A DNA stretch of 29,020 nucleotides from NCBI GenBank assembly GCA_964625835.1, contig CAZVES010000011.1:1-29020 (forward strand), in the 5' to 3' direction. Below are positions 7,245 to 14,722 of this stretch, one piece after another (the stretch's first letter is position 1; each line of letters begins with the position of its first letter). A program made the position numbers and the translations under genes. This DNA is from UBA5336 sp964625835 (GTDB lineage Bacteria > Pseudomonadota > Alphaproteobacteria > Caulobacterales > Hyphomonadaceae). Below the pieces are notes generated by a model. The model did not search any database. It was given only the letters and a program-made list of their open reading frames with translations, and was not told the origin of the DNA.

Positions 7245-8287
7245 GACTGGTTCGCCGTTCGCGCCGGGTCGAACATGGTCGCAAGCTCTGCGGGCGGCTC
7301 GCCCAGGATCTGACATGCTGCCCAATATCCAAGCAGCGGAGCAAGCAACACCCCGTCGCGATAGAGTCCGCCGACCTGGTAAACGCCGTCCGAGACCCAG
7401 CCAAGCAGCGGCGCCCCGTCGCGCGTCTGTGGCCGGATACCGGACCAGGCCTCGAGCACCTCGCATTCCCGAACGGCCGGAAACACCTCTGCGGCCTCTT
7501 CAACAAGTTCTGCCACAATCGCGGTGTCGACACTCGTATCCACAAGGCCCGCCATGGCATGGGCACCAAGAATTACGCGGTCTGCCTTTGGCACCAGATA
7601 GTTTCGTCCCCATCGCACCACACAGTGCGGCAAGCCCGGATGGGGCGACAGCGCCAGCGCCGTCCCCTTGACCGGTTTGCATGAGGGCGCCCGCCATCCC
7701 CGCGCGTCCACGACGGCATCGGCACCCAGCGCGCCAGGAGCCAATTCCGCATCAGAGACCTGCCTTGTATCGAACGTCACACCTTGCTCAAGGAGCGCAT
7801 CCCGCAACCAGCCCAGAAGGGCACGATTGTCCACCTGGCCATCGCGAAACATCCAGAAACCGCCAGCCACGGCAGACATGTCTATTGTAGCCAGTTCCTC
7901 CAGTTCGCCCCGGTCCAATTGCTGCGCCCGGCCATGTTTTACCAACCGACGGAACACGCCCGCCTGGCCTGCTGTCTGGCCCAGGGCAACAGAAGGACCT
8001 GCCACGAAACCTATTGCGGCCGGATCAGGACCACAAGCGTCAGCCAGCCAGTGGTCCCAGTGGTCGCGTGCCTCGGAAAGCAATTCGAACATGCCGACAT
8101 GTTCTGGAGCATCCGTGGCAGCCTCATAGGCCGGCGCGAGCATGCCCGCAGCGGCCCAGCTCGCACTCAGGCAGACATCCCGGGGGTCATGAATCGTGAC
8201 CTTTGCACCGCGGCGACAGAGATTGATAGCCGTGCAGAGCCCTGCAAGCCCGCCCCCGACGATTGCAACCTGCAACTGCGTCTTCAT
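7241..8287 (-). CDS. thiO: FAD-dependent glycine oxidase (ThiO family)
   Basis: This protein has 348 residues in the D-amino-acid oxidase (DAO) fold. ThiO oxidises glycine to the imine used in thiazole synthesis for thiamine. The FAD-binding motif VAIVGGGLAGLCTAINL (7-23) is at the N-terminus, followed by ASWAAAGMLAP (42-52), a block typical of ThiO. Near the C-terminus EAWSGIRPQTRDGAPLLG, with the substrate-carboxylate arginine, and GLYRDGVLLAPLLG close the second FAD contact. No other thiamine gene is in the window, so glycine specificity is inferred from family resemblance; another amine oxidase is possible. Its ATG overlaps the stop codon of the small upstream gene (ATGA), which implies coupled translation. 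Confidence 0.85.
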   Translation of the reverse strand: MKTQLQVAIVGGGLAGLCTAINLCRRGAKVTIHDPRDVCLSASWAAAGMLAPAYEAATDAPEHVGMFELLSEARDHWDHWLADACGPDPAAIGFVAGPSVALGQTAGQAGVFRRLVKHGRAQQLDRGELEELATIDMSAVAGGFWMFRDGQVDNRALLGWLRDALLEQGVTFDTRQVSDAELAPGALGADAVVDARGWRAPSCKPVKGTALALSPHPGLPHCVVRWGRNYLVPKADRVILGAHAMAGLVDTSVDTAIVAELVEEAAEVFPAVRECEVLEAWSGIRPQTRDGAPLLGWVSDGVYQVGGLYRDGVLLAPLLGYWAACQILGEPPAELATMFDPARTANQS

Positions 8288-8439
8288 TCGGGACCGTCAT
8301 CGCCTTGGCAAGGCTTTTTACCATCTGGAGGGGTGGGCGTTTTCTGGTTTCGCGCAGACCGTTTGCGGCGCCTGAGATTGTCACGCAATGCCCTTGCGAG
8401 GCGATCGCTTCGCTCAACGGGCTGCTTTTTCTTCACCAT
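8284..8439 (-). CDS. Small arginine/lysine-rich protein (51 residues)
   Basis: The product runs MVKKKQPVERSDRLARAL, then RDNLRRRKRSARNQK, then a Pro/Gly/Lys tail ending GDDGPE. It is one basic amphipathic helix (about residues 8-32) followed by a disordered tail, with no membrane segment. Short proteins with a similar ...LRxNLRRRK... helix are frequent in alphaproteobacteria, but I know of no proven function. Binding nucleic acid or an acidic surface would be a guess. The stop overlaps the thiO start as ATGA, which is strong evidence that the frame is translated. The ATG at 8437-8439 is preceded by an AGGTTG-like site. It probably forms a two-gene operon with thiO. Confidence 0.7.
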   Translation of the reverse strand: MVKKKQPVERSDRLARALRDNLRRRKRSARNQKTPTPPDGKKPCQGDDGPE

Positions 8440-8515
8440 GGATCAACCTAACTCGCGTAAGAGGCTTTTCTTCAAACGCACCATACGTTATGCGCCGTGC
8501 GTCGAGTTGCAATGT

Positions 8516-8590
8516 GCCGCGGTAGCTCAGTGGTAGAGCGCACCCTTGGTAAGGGTGAGGTCGAGAGTTCAATTCTCTCTCGCGGCACCA
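8516..8590 (+). tRNA. tRNA-Thr (anticodon GGT)
   Basis: A full cloverleaf is present. The acceptor stem GCCGCGG pairs with TCGCGGC (one G-T pair), and the D-arm is GCTC/GAGC. The anticodon stem CACCC/GGGTG encloses the loop TTGGTAA with anticodon GGT at 8548-8550. A five-base variable loop and the T-arm GAGAG-TTCAATT-CTCTC follow. The discriminator is A and the CCA end is encoded at 8588-8590. It reads ACC (and ACU by wobble) threonine codons. It stands alone between a small protein gene and a DUF533 gene. Confidence 0.97.
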
Positions 8591-8742
8591 TTCTTGTTTG
8601 ATCCCGTATCGCTTCGCTCACTTGGAACGAGCTGAAGGTTGTGTTGCAATTGGAGGTCCGTCTCTTCAATGGCACCCTTTTCGGTTTATCGACAGCCTCA
8701 AACCCAAAAGTTTGCGGGCTGGGCGGTCCATGTCGCGGCCAC

Positions 8743-9456
8743 CTAATGCGACGCAACCTCCCGTGCGATGGCGCGTGCATGCGCCGGCGCGATGCCGAGG
8801 CGATCGGCGAGCCGCTGCAGGAAACCGGTTTCCTCGGCGTCCTGGCTTCCGGTGGCGATCACCGCTGCGGTGTAGAGTTGCGCAGCATGGTTTGGTGTGC
8901 GCGCTGCCAGGGCAATCATTTCAAGGCAGTCGGCTTCGCTTCGCGAATTGTCGACCAGGGCCATCAGGTCTTCTTCATCCGTCTCCACGACGCCATCAAT
9001 GGCGGCCCGTTCGTCCGGTGTGATCACGCCGTCAGCATAGGCGGCGGTTGCCATGGCATGAACGAGAGCCCGGGCAAAGGCAGGTTCACTGGTGGCATCG
9101 ACCACAAATCCGGCCGTCTGGATGTCTTCCGCCTCCGGCATGTCGTGATCGGCAATCTCATCGCCGGGTGTGTTTCGATCCTGCCAGGCCTTGTAGGCCA
9201 GAGCGCCAAGTCCCGCCACGGCACCTGTCTTGGCGACCGTTCCCAACAGCCGCCGGCCGCCATTTGTGGCCAGCAATCCTGCCAGCAATACGCCGCCACC
9301 AATGGTCAGGTTGCGGGTGGTTTCATCTTCTTCAAGACGTTTCCGGACCTTCTCGGCAGCGCCTTTGGCGTCATCAATACGCGCGTCCACATCGAACTCA
9401 TTGATGGCGGTCTCGGCGCGCAATTGTAGGTCCCTGAGGATTTGCTGAATGTCCAT
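8743..9456 (-). CDS. DUF533/TerB-like membrane protein
   Basis: This protein has 237 residues. An N-terminal charged helix (about 1-48) precedes a Gly/Ala-rich hydrophobic segment (about 50-90, TIGGGVLLAGLLA and VAGLGALAYKAW), an acidic linker, and a C-terminal all-helical domain (about 120-237). That last domain has ATAAYADGVITPDERAAI, the acidic block typical of TerB/DUF533 (YebE-like) proteins. Members are inner-membrane-associated and often stress-related. The molecular function is unknown, and the TerB domain's link to tellurite does not establish tellurite resistance here. The start is the ATG of MDIQQILRDL (9454-9456) with a GGAA site; an upstream extension of the frame lacks support. 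It is divergent from the gene at 9657. Confidence 0.8.
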   Translation of the reverse strand: MDIQQILRDLQLRAETAINEFDVDARIDDAKGAAEKVRKRLEEDETTRNLTIGGGVLLAGLLATNGGRRLLGTVAKTGAVAGLGALAYKAWQDRNTPGDEIADHDMPEAEDIQTAGFVVDATSEPAFARALVHAMATAAYADGVITPDERAAIDGVVETDEEDLMALVDNSRSEADCLEMIALAARTPNHAAQLYTAAVIATGSQDAEETGFLQRLADRLGIAPAHARAIAREVASH

Positions 9457-9600
9457 ATTTTCCGTTCCGTTCTTTCCGAAGTGAGGATAGTCACCCCGTC
9501 CCATCCTCACCAGAGCCTGACTGCGCACAACATTAAATCTTCACAAGGCAGGATGGGCTTTTCACATTTGGTAACCACCCAAGGCGAACGTCCGAGCATG

Positions 9601-9627
9601 GTTAATGGAAACGCGTTCGGCATTAAC
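9601..9627. promoter_or_regulatory. Near-palindrome, candidate operator upstream of the two-gene cassette
   Basis: GTTAATG (9601-9607) and CATTAAC (9621-9627) are a perfect 7-base inverted repeat spaced by 13 bases. The centre contains a second palindrome, AACGCGTT (9610-9617). The element ends 29 bases before the ATG at 9657. ATGGTTAA (9598-9605) is also the reverse complement of TTAACCAT, a half-site reported for the alphaproteobacterial cell-cycle regulator CtrA, but the TTAA-N7-TTAA full site is absent. Which regulator binds, if any, is unknown. Confidence 0.4.
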
Positions 9628-9656
9628 GGTCCGGGCGCTCATTGAAAGGGGCTGAC

Positions 9657-11240
9657 ATGCTGAGGACAACCCTGCGCTGGGCGAGTGATGTTGGTTTTAG
9701 CGACAAGATCAAACCCATGGCTTTGAAGATCACGCCGTCGCAACACGGGCTGAAAGGTCCGATGGCTGACGGCGAACTCGGTTTCAACAAGACGATCACG
9801 CGTCGCCAGGCCAGGCAGGATGCAAGCGATGGCCTGCCGGTCTCCGAGGCGATCATGCGCGACCAGTGGAGCGAACGCGAACAACTGGTCGCAGAGCGTG
9901 CCGAGGATGTACGCCGGGGCCTGTCGACCTGGTTCAGCGCCTCTGCGGCGGGCGTGCGCAATTACATCCAGGATTGCACACCACCTGAAATCCAGCCGAC
10001 GTCCCTGCAGGAAGCGATCAAGGCTGAGGAAAACGAATTGCGCCACTTCGAGGCCGACGATGCAACCGAAGCCGAAGCCCACCATGAGGCCACGGTGATC
10101 GAACTCCAGGCTTTCCGAGAACAACATGGCGAGCGCATCGGCAAGCGCACCCCGGACATCAAGAAGAACATCGAACAGACGCTGGCAATCCTCATGGCGG
10201 TTTTGCTCATTGAAGGGTGCTTCAATGCGCTTCTCTTCAAGGACGCCCAGTCTTCCGGACTTGTCGGCGGCCTGATGGTGGCCTTCGGCGTCAGCGCGGT
10301 GAATGTCGTTTTCGGAGTGGTGGCGGGCTATTTCGGCCTTCGCTATCTCAACCACCCAAAAATGCCCTTCAAGGTGATGGGCGGTGCGGTTGCCGGTGTG
10401 TTCATCCTGGCCGGCATATTCCTGAACTTCTCTGTGGCGCACTTCAGAGACGCGGTGGAAATCAGCCTCCAGGCCGCCATCGCCTCCGGCCAGATGTCTG
10501 ACTATTCCATGTTCGACACGGCGCCTGGGGCCGTTATATCCGGCATGTTCCCCAACTTGTTTGGACTGCACAGCCTGGTCGCCTTCGGCCTCCTGATGAT
10601 TGGCCTGACCGTCTTCGCTATTGCGGTCTATGAGGGCTATGACCGTATTTCCGACCGTTATCCCGGCTATGGTCGGGTCTGGCGCAAGGAAAGGCTGGCC
10701 TATGAAGCGCGCCAGCAGGTCCGCAACGGCGTGCGCGATGACCTGAGCGATTACTATACGCGCTGCCGGTCCTGGTTCGAAACCCAGCAGTCACGCCATG
10801 TCCAGGCCAAACGCGAGATCGAAAAGGCAATCAACGAACTCGAAACCCGCCGCGACCATGCCATGGCGGTCGCGGCGAAAGCTGGTGAACAGGAACGCAC
10901 CCACAAGGTGGCCTACCGCCAGGCTCACCGCCGTCAGCGCAATGCGTTGCGCGACGAACTTGGCGAGCAGGCCGCCTGTCCGGGCTATTTCGACGAGATC
11001 GTCACGCCAGACCTGCCACCTTTCGACTATGGCAAGGAACGCGACCAGGCTTCAGCCGCGATTGCAACGATCGAGCACAATATCAGTGCACTCAACATCA
11101 CGCGGGAATGGCTGGAGAAACACATCCAGGATGTCCAGCAGGGGCTGTCCAGCATCGAGCGCCGTGTCCACGGCGAGATCGCAAAGGCGCGCGCTGCCCG
11201 CGAGGCGACAGAAAGCCCCGACACCCGGCGCAGTGCCTGA
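9657..11240 (+). CDS. Four-helix membrane protein with long helical arms, unknown function
   Basis: I do not recognise the family. The product has 527 residues. An N-terminal soluble region (1-173) is rich in Glu, Arg and Gln and predicted helical, probably coiled coil around 115-160. Four membrane segments follow at about 175-195, 202-229, 240-262 and 303-326. A long, strongly charged C-terminal region (340-520) has coiled-coil character and several Arg/Glu runs. There is no signal peptide, Walker motif or obvious enzyme motif. The layout, with an even number of helices and both arms large and charged, suggests an inner membrane protein with cytoplasmic coiled coils. The start is the ATG at 9657, with AAAGGGG five bases upstream; the TTG at 9642 is less likely. 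It is followed 36 bases later by an exported VWA-like gene, probably in the same operon. Confidence 0.75.
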   Translation: MLRTTLRWASDVGFSDKIKPMALKITPSQHGLKGPMADGELGFNKTITRRQARQDASDGLPVSEAIMRDQWSEREQLVAERAEDVRRGLSTWFSASAAGVRNYIQDCTPPEIQPTSLQEAIKAEENELRHFEADDATEAEAHHEATVIELQAFREQHGERIGKRTPDIKKNIEQTLAILMAVLLIEGCFNALLFKDAQSSGLVGGLMVAFGVSAVNVVFGVVAGYFGLRYLNHPKMPFKVMGGAVAGVFILAGIFLNFSVAHFRDAVEISLQAAIASGQMSDYSMFDTAPGAVISGMFPNLFGLHSLVAFGLLMIGLTVFAIAVYEGYDRISDRYPGYGRVWRKERLAYEARQQVRNGVRDDLSDYYTRCRSWFETQQSRHVQAKREIEKAINELETRRDHAMAVAAKAGEQERTHKVAYRQAHRRQRNALRDELGEQAACPGYFDEIVTPDLPPFDYGKERDQASAAIATIEHNISALNITREWLEKHIQDVQQGLSSIERRVHGEIAKARAAREATESPDTRRSA

Positions 11241-11276
11241 CCACCAGCCCAGGAACAAAGAGAGAGGAGCAAACCC

Positions 11277-12044
11277 ATGCCCCGTTCAAGAGACAAGGGT
11301 CCGTGGTTCTGGCGAAGCATGATCGGCGCGATGCTGGCGAGTGTTTTCGGGCTTTTCGCCGTCGCCGCCTTTGCCGCACCGCCAGCCACACTGGCCGAAA
11401 CCGGTTGCCGGATGGATCGCAAGGATCCGGCACACACGATCGTGCTGATCGATCAATCAGATCCTTTCCTGCCCAATGACATCGACTGGGTCAGGCAACT
11501 CATTGATGAGGAGGCCCGGAGCCTGGCGAAGTATGGGCGCCTGACTGTCTTGATGCCCAACGCAGCCCAGCCCTACGATCCCAAAGTCTTGCACATGGCT
11601 TGCTCGAACGGCAGCCCCGACAGGGCCAACCCGATCTTCTCCAATCCCCGCATGGTCGAAGACGCTTTCAGGAGGAACTTCTACGAGCCACTCATGGAGA
11701 ACGTCGACCGCGCGCTCCTGGAAACCCGCCAGCCCGCCTCCCCCCTTTCGGAGGCGCTTTACGCAACGGCGGACCGCGCAGACTTCCAGTCCGGCAAGCG
11801 CCGCCTGGTGATCGTGTCGGACCTGATGCAGCATTCTAACGGTTTCTCGTTCTACACGTCGGGGGCTGACTACGGAGCGTTTGCAAACACCGCACTGGCG
11901 CAGGAACTGCCGCGTTTGGCTGGCGTGGATGTGGTGGCGCGGATTGTGCCGCGCCAGAATTACGACCTCCCGATGGGTGAGGTGAAAGCGTTCTGGCGGG
12001 CCTATTTCATCGAGACCGGCGCCCGGTATGGCTCACTGAATTGA
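11277..12044 (+). CDS. Exported protein with von Willebrand A-like outline, unknown function
   Basis: The product has 255 residues. A positively charged N-terminus and a hydrophobic stretch (15-33) ending AFAAPP look like a cleavable signal peptide, so the mature protein should be periplasmic. The mature part has Cys44 and Cys109, a first strand HTIVLIDQSDPF (53-64), a helix (68-85), a strand RLTVLMPN, and a later strand RRLVIVSDLMQHSNGFSFY (175-193). This strand order and the Asp-x-Ser motif (D59, S61) with Asp182 resemble a VWA/MIDAS fold, but the canonical DxSxS ends in Asp-Pro here, so metal binding is uncertain. AGGAG sits seven bases before the ATG. The gene is paired with the upstream membrane protein gene and ended by an intrinsic terminator. 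Confidence 0.75.
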   Translation: MPRSRDKGPWFWRSMIGAMLASVFGLFAVAAFAAPPATLAETGCRMDRKDPAHTIVLIDQSDPFLPNDIDWVRQLIDEEARSLAKYGRLTVLMPNAAQPYDPKVLHMACSNGSPDRANPIFSNPRMVEDAFRRNFYEPLMENVDRALLETRQPASPLSEALYATADRADFQSGKRRLVIVSDLMQHSNGFSFYTSGADYGAFANTALAQELPRLAGVDVVARIVPRQNYDLPMGEVKAFWRAYFIETGARYGSLN

Positions 12045-12062
12045 GCCTGTTGCACTTGTGAT

Positions 12063-12096
12063 AAAAGGCCAGTCGCGATAGCGCGGCTGGTCTTTT
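12063..12096 (+). terminator. Intrinsic terminator of the two-gene cassette
   Basis: A 10-bp stem (12067-12076 with 12083-12092, two G-T pairs, six-base loop) is extended by AAAA/TTTT pairing (12063-12066 with 12093-12096) and followed by a T-rich tail. It lies 18 bases past the stop at 12044 and upstream of the next gene's ribosome binding site, so it separates the cassette from the crotonase gene. Confidence 0.85.
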
Positions 12097-12115
12097 GTTG
12101 TTTTCGGGAGGTCCA

Positions 12116-12895
12116 ATGACCGCACCCATCCGCCTCGACGTTCGCGCACCATTTGCAGAACTCGTCCTTGATCGCCCTGAAAAGCGAAACGCCCTCTCAC
12201 ATGCCATGTGGAGCGAAATCCCGAAGCTGGTTGAAGCGGCGGTGCGCGATGAACGGGTGAAGACGGTTATCGTCCATGGCGGAACAGCGGGCACCTTCGC
12301 CGCGGGCCAGGACATCAGCGAGTTTGAGACACAGTATGCCACGCGTGAGGGCGCGGCGATCGCCGGCAAGGCCATCGCAGCCGCGCTGACGGCCATCGAG
12401 ACCTGCGAAAAGCCTGTCATCGCGGCAATCGAGGGCGCCTGCGTCGGCGGTGGGATGAGCCTGGCGCTCGCCTGCGATGTGCGCCTGGCCTCCGGGAACT
12501 CGAAATTCGCGATCACGCCCGCAAAGCTCGGCCTTGTCTATCCACCAGCCGACATGGCCCTGTTGCTGAAACAGGTTCCTCCCAGCGTGGCAAAGGACAT
12601 CCTCCTGACTGCACGCCTTCTGGACGCGAAAGAAGCGCGCGACCTGTCGCTTGTGGACCGGGTCGTGGAAGACGGCATTCTCGATGCGTCACGGGCCTAT
12701 GCCCGCCAGATCTGCGAAGTCTCGCAGTGGTCCACCCGGGCGATCAAGAAAATGATCTCAGGCGTGGCCAAAGGCTGGACCCCCGAATCTCCGGAAGCGC
12801 TGGAACTCTTCCTGTCGGGATTTGAGAACCGCGACCATCAGGAGGGCTACCGCGCTTTCCTGGACAAGCGGAAACCGGATTTTCCGATCCGCTGA
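12116..12895 (+). CDS. Enoyl-CoA hydratase/isomerase-family (crotonase-fold) protein
   Basis: This protein has 259 residues with the crotonase fold, whose members act on acyl-CoA thioesters stabilised by two backbone NH groups. The oxyanion-hole blocks AAGQDISEF (62-70) and GACVGGGMSLALACDVRLA (107-125) are present, as is ITPAKLGLVYP (133-143). Compared with rat mitochondrial enoyl-CoA hydratase, the two catalytic glutamates (144 and 164 in that enzyme) align with Ser115 and Ala136, so ordinary hydration is doubtful. Many bacterial homologues share this form and are loosely called hydratases; isomerase, thioesterase or other activity is possible. GGGAGG lies just before the ATG at 12116. Its end is seven bases from the convergent pntB stop. 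Confidence 0.88.
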   Translation: MTAPIRLDVRAPFAELVLDRPEKRNALSHAMWSEIPKLVEAAVRDERVKTVIVHGGTAGTFAAGQDISEFETQYATREGAAIAGKAIAAALTAIETCEKPVIAAIEGACVGGGMSLALACDVRLASGNSKFAITPAKLGLVYPPADMALLLKQVPPSVAKDILLTARLLDAKEARDLSLVDRVVEDGILDASRAYARQICEVSQWSTRAIKKMISGVAKGWTPESPEALELFLSGFENRDHQEGYRAFLDKRKPDFPIR

Positions 12896-12902
12896 CTAGG
12901 GG

Positions 12903-14333
12903 CTATAGCGCCTTAACAATGTCCTCCACCATTTTCTTGGCATCGGACAAGAGCATCATTGTATTGTCCTTGAAGAACAATTCGTTCTGGATGCCGGCAT
13001 AACCCGAACCCATGCTTCGTTTGATGAACAGTACAGTACCCGCATCTTCCACATTCAGGACAGGCATCCCGTAGATCGGGCTCGAACTGTCGGTCTTGGC
13101 GGCCGGGTTGGTGACGTCATTGGCACCGATCACAAAGGCCACTTCGGAGTTCTTGAAATCGGAATTGATGTCTTCCAGTTCGAAAACCTCATCATAAGGC
13201 ACCTGCGCTTCCGCAAGCAGAACGTTCATGTGTCCCGGCATACGGCCCGCCACCGGGTGGATGGCATATTTCACATCAACGCCCTCCGCCTTGAGCTTGT
13301 CAGCCATTTCTTTGAGGGTATGCTGAGCTTGAGCGACGGCCATTCCATAGCCCGGCACCACAATCACTTTTGACGCGTTTTTCATGATGAAGGCGGCATC
13401 GTCTGCTGAACCGCGCTTGTAGGGACGCTCCTCCTGTCCGCCCGCTGCAGAAGCGCCGCCGCCATCCTCGGTGCCAAAGCCACCGGCGATCACAGAAATG
13501 AAGCTCCGGTTCATGCCTTTGCACATGATATAACTGAGGATCGCACCAGACGAGCCGACCAGGGCGCCAACAATGATGAGAGCGAAATTACCAAGTCCGA
13601 AGCCCAATGCGGCGGCCGCCCAGCCTGAATATGAATTCAGCATCGAGATGACGACGGGCATGTCCGCGCCGCCAATCGGAATGATCAGCGTTATGCCGAT
13701 GATCAGGGACAGCGCAACCAGAACCCAGATCAGAGTCCCGCCGCTTGAGGCCGCGCCATTGCTGAGCGCCATGGAAATGATCACGCCGACCACACCAAGC
13801 GCGAGGGCCAGGTTCAGGATATGCCGCGCTGGCAGCAGGATTGGTGTGCCAGAAATGTTTCCGTTCAGCTTTGCTGCGGCAATCAGTGACCCGCTTACCG
13901 TGACCGCGCCGAGCAGTATCGAAAGCGAAAGCTCTACCATGGACCGGGGCGGAATGCCTTCCGAAACCAGCTCAGATGCTATGCCGAAACTGGCTGGCGA
14001 GTAGAAAGCGCCCAGCGCCACCAGGAGGGACGCCCCGCCACCAAGTGCATTGAACAGGCCGACAAGCTGGGGCATGTCGGTCATCGGCGCGCGCTGGGCC
14101 AGCAGTGCCCCGATGCCGCCACCGATGATCAAACCACCCGCAATCAGGCCAATCGTGACCGGCTCGAGGTTGGGCGCCACGAGGGCGAACGTGGTGCCGA
14201 CGGCGATCGCCATCCCGATCATGCCAAGGCGATTGCCGCCGCGCGCCGTGGCGGGGCTCGAGAGCCCGCGGATCGCAAAAATGAAAAGGACGGCCGAGAC
14301 CAGATACAACCCGGCTGTGAGATCAGCGTTCAT
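12903..14333 (-). CDS. pntB: NAD(P) transhydrogenase beta subunit
   Basis: This is part of the inner membrane proton-translocating transhydrogenase, which uses the proton gradient to reduce NADP+ with NADH. It has 476 residues. About eight or nine membrane helices (residues 5-285) form most of the proton channel. The cytoplasmic NADP(H)-binding domain III follows, with VIVVPGYGMAVAQAQ (323-337), HPVAGRMPGHMNVLLAEA, VIGANDVTNPAA and GYAGIQNELFF. A Gly/Ala-rich linker (about 288-300) joins them. It overlaps the upstream pntAB stop by four bases and is the last gene of the pntAA-pntAB-pntB operon. Confidence 0.97.
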   Translation of the reverse strand: MNADLTAGLYLVSAVLFIFAIRGLSSPATARGGNRLGMIGMAIAVGTTFALVAPNLEPVTIGLIAGGLIIGGGIGALLAQRAPMTDMPQLVGLFNALGGGASLLVALGAFYSPASFGIASELVSEGIPPRSMVELSLSILLGAVTVSGSLIAAAKLNGNISGTPILLPARHILNLALALGVVGVIISMALSNGAASSGGTLIWVLVALSLIIGITLIIPIGGADMPVVISMLNSYSGWAAAALGFGLGNFALIIVGALVGSSGAILSYIMCKGMNRSFISVIAGGFGTEDGGGASAAGGQEERPYKRGSADDAAFIMKNASKVIVVPGYGMAVAQAQHTLKEMADKLKAEGVDVKYAIHPVAGRMPGHMNVLLAEAQVPYDEVFELEDINSDFKNSEVAFVIGANDVTNPAAKTDSSSPIYGMPVLNVEDAGTVLFIKRSMGSGYAGIQNELFFKDNTMMLLSDAKKMVEDIVKAL

Positions 14334-14722
14334 GACTTCTTCCTGTACATTGCCAGCATGCGCTGCGTGACCAGGAAGCCGCCAAAGATATTGATGGCCG
14401 CGAGCAGTACGGCGCCGGCACCCAGGCCGCGCGCCGTCCAGACTTCCCGGGTCGCTTCGCCTTCCTGCGCCCCCAAAGAGACAGCGGCTGCAGCGATCAC
14501 CGCGCCGACAACAACGACGGCGGAAATCGCATTGGTCACCGACATGAGCGGCGTGTGAAGCGCGGGTGTCACGCTCCAGACCACATAGTAGCCAACGAAA
14601 CAGGCCAGCACGAAAATGGCGGCCAGAAAAATCGGCGCGCCAATATCGTCCACGCCGCCGCCAGCAGCACTCGCCGGCAATGCAAGGGCAAGTGCCACCA
14701 GCGCCAATCCTGTAGATTTCAT
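14330..14722 (-). CDS. pntAB: NAD(P) transhydrogenase alpha subunit, membrane part
   Basis: This 130-residue protein supplies the membrane helices that are fused to the alpha subunit in Escherichia coli but encoded separately in alphaproteobacteria. A hydrophobic N-terminus (MKSTGLALVALALALPASAA) is followed by three membrane segments. The conserved stretch FVGYYVVWSVTPALHTPLMSV and the tail INIFGGFLVTQRMLAMY are typical of the family. It overlaps pntAA and pntB by four bases each, so the three subunits are translationally coupled. Confidence 0.95.
   Translation of the reverse strand: MKSTGLALVALALALPASAAGGGVDDIGAPIFLAAIFVLACFVGYYVVWSVTPALHTPLMSVTNAISAVVVVGAVIAAAAVSLGAQEGEATREVWTARGLGAGAVLLAAINIFGGFLVTQRMLAMYRKKS

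Noticed and set aside
8472..8780. Open frame of about 100 codons on the minus strand across the tRNA-Thr gene, containing RERIELSTSPLPRVRSTTELP
   Set aside because: This peptide is simply the antisense translation of the tRNA cloverleaf, a known false gene call. The tRNA explains the sequence.
8641..9429. Open frame of 262 codons opposite the DUF533 gene
   Set aside because: The minus-strand frame has the TerB-like acidic block and a sensible start; the plus-strand one shows no family and begins with TTG.
9598..9627. Full CtrA box (TTAA-N7-TTAA)
   Set aside because: The two TTAA cores are 17 bases apart, not seven. Only a half-site match remains.
9639..10571. Open frame of 310 codons opposite the coiled-coil membrane protein gene
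   Set aside because: It is full of His, Arg and Gln without a domain. The plus-strand frame has a proper start, membrane helices and an operon partner.
9657..11240. Assigning the coiled-coil membrane protein to the MotA/ZorA type of motor proteins
   Set aside because: It has four helices and long arms, but I see none of the conserved MotA/ExbB residues, and the partner lacks a ZorB/MotB-like peptidoglycan-binding domain.
11277..12044. Reading the VWA-like protein as a confirmed metal-dependent VWA domain
   Set aside because: The MIDAS motif DxSxS is not complete (DQSDP) and the threonine and second aspartate positions are not certain without a structure.
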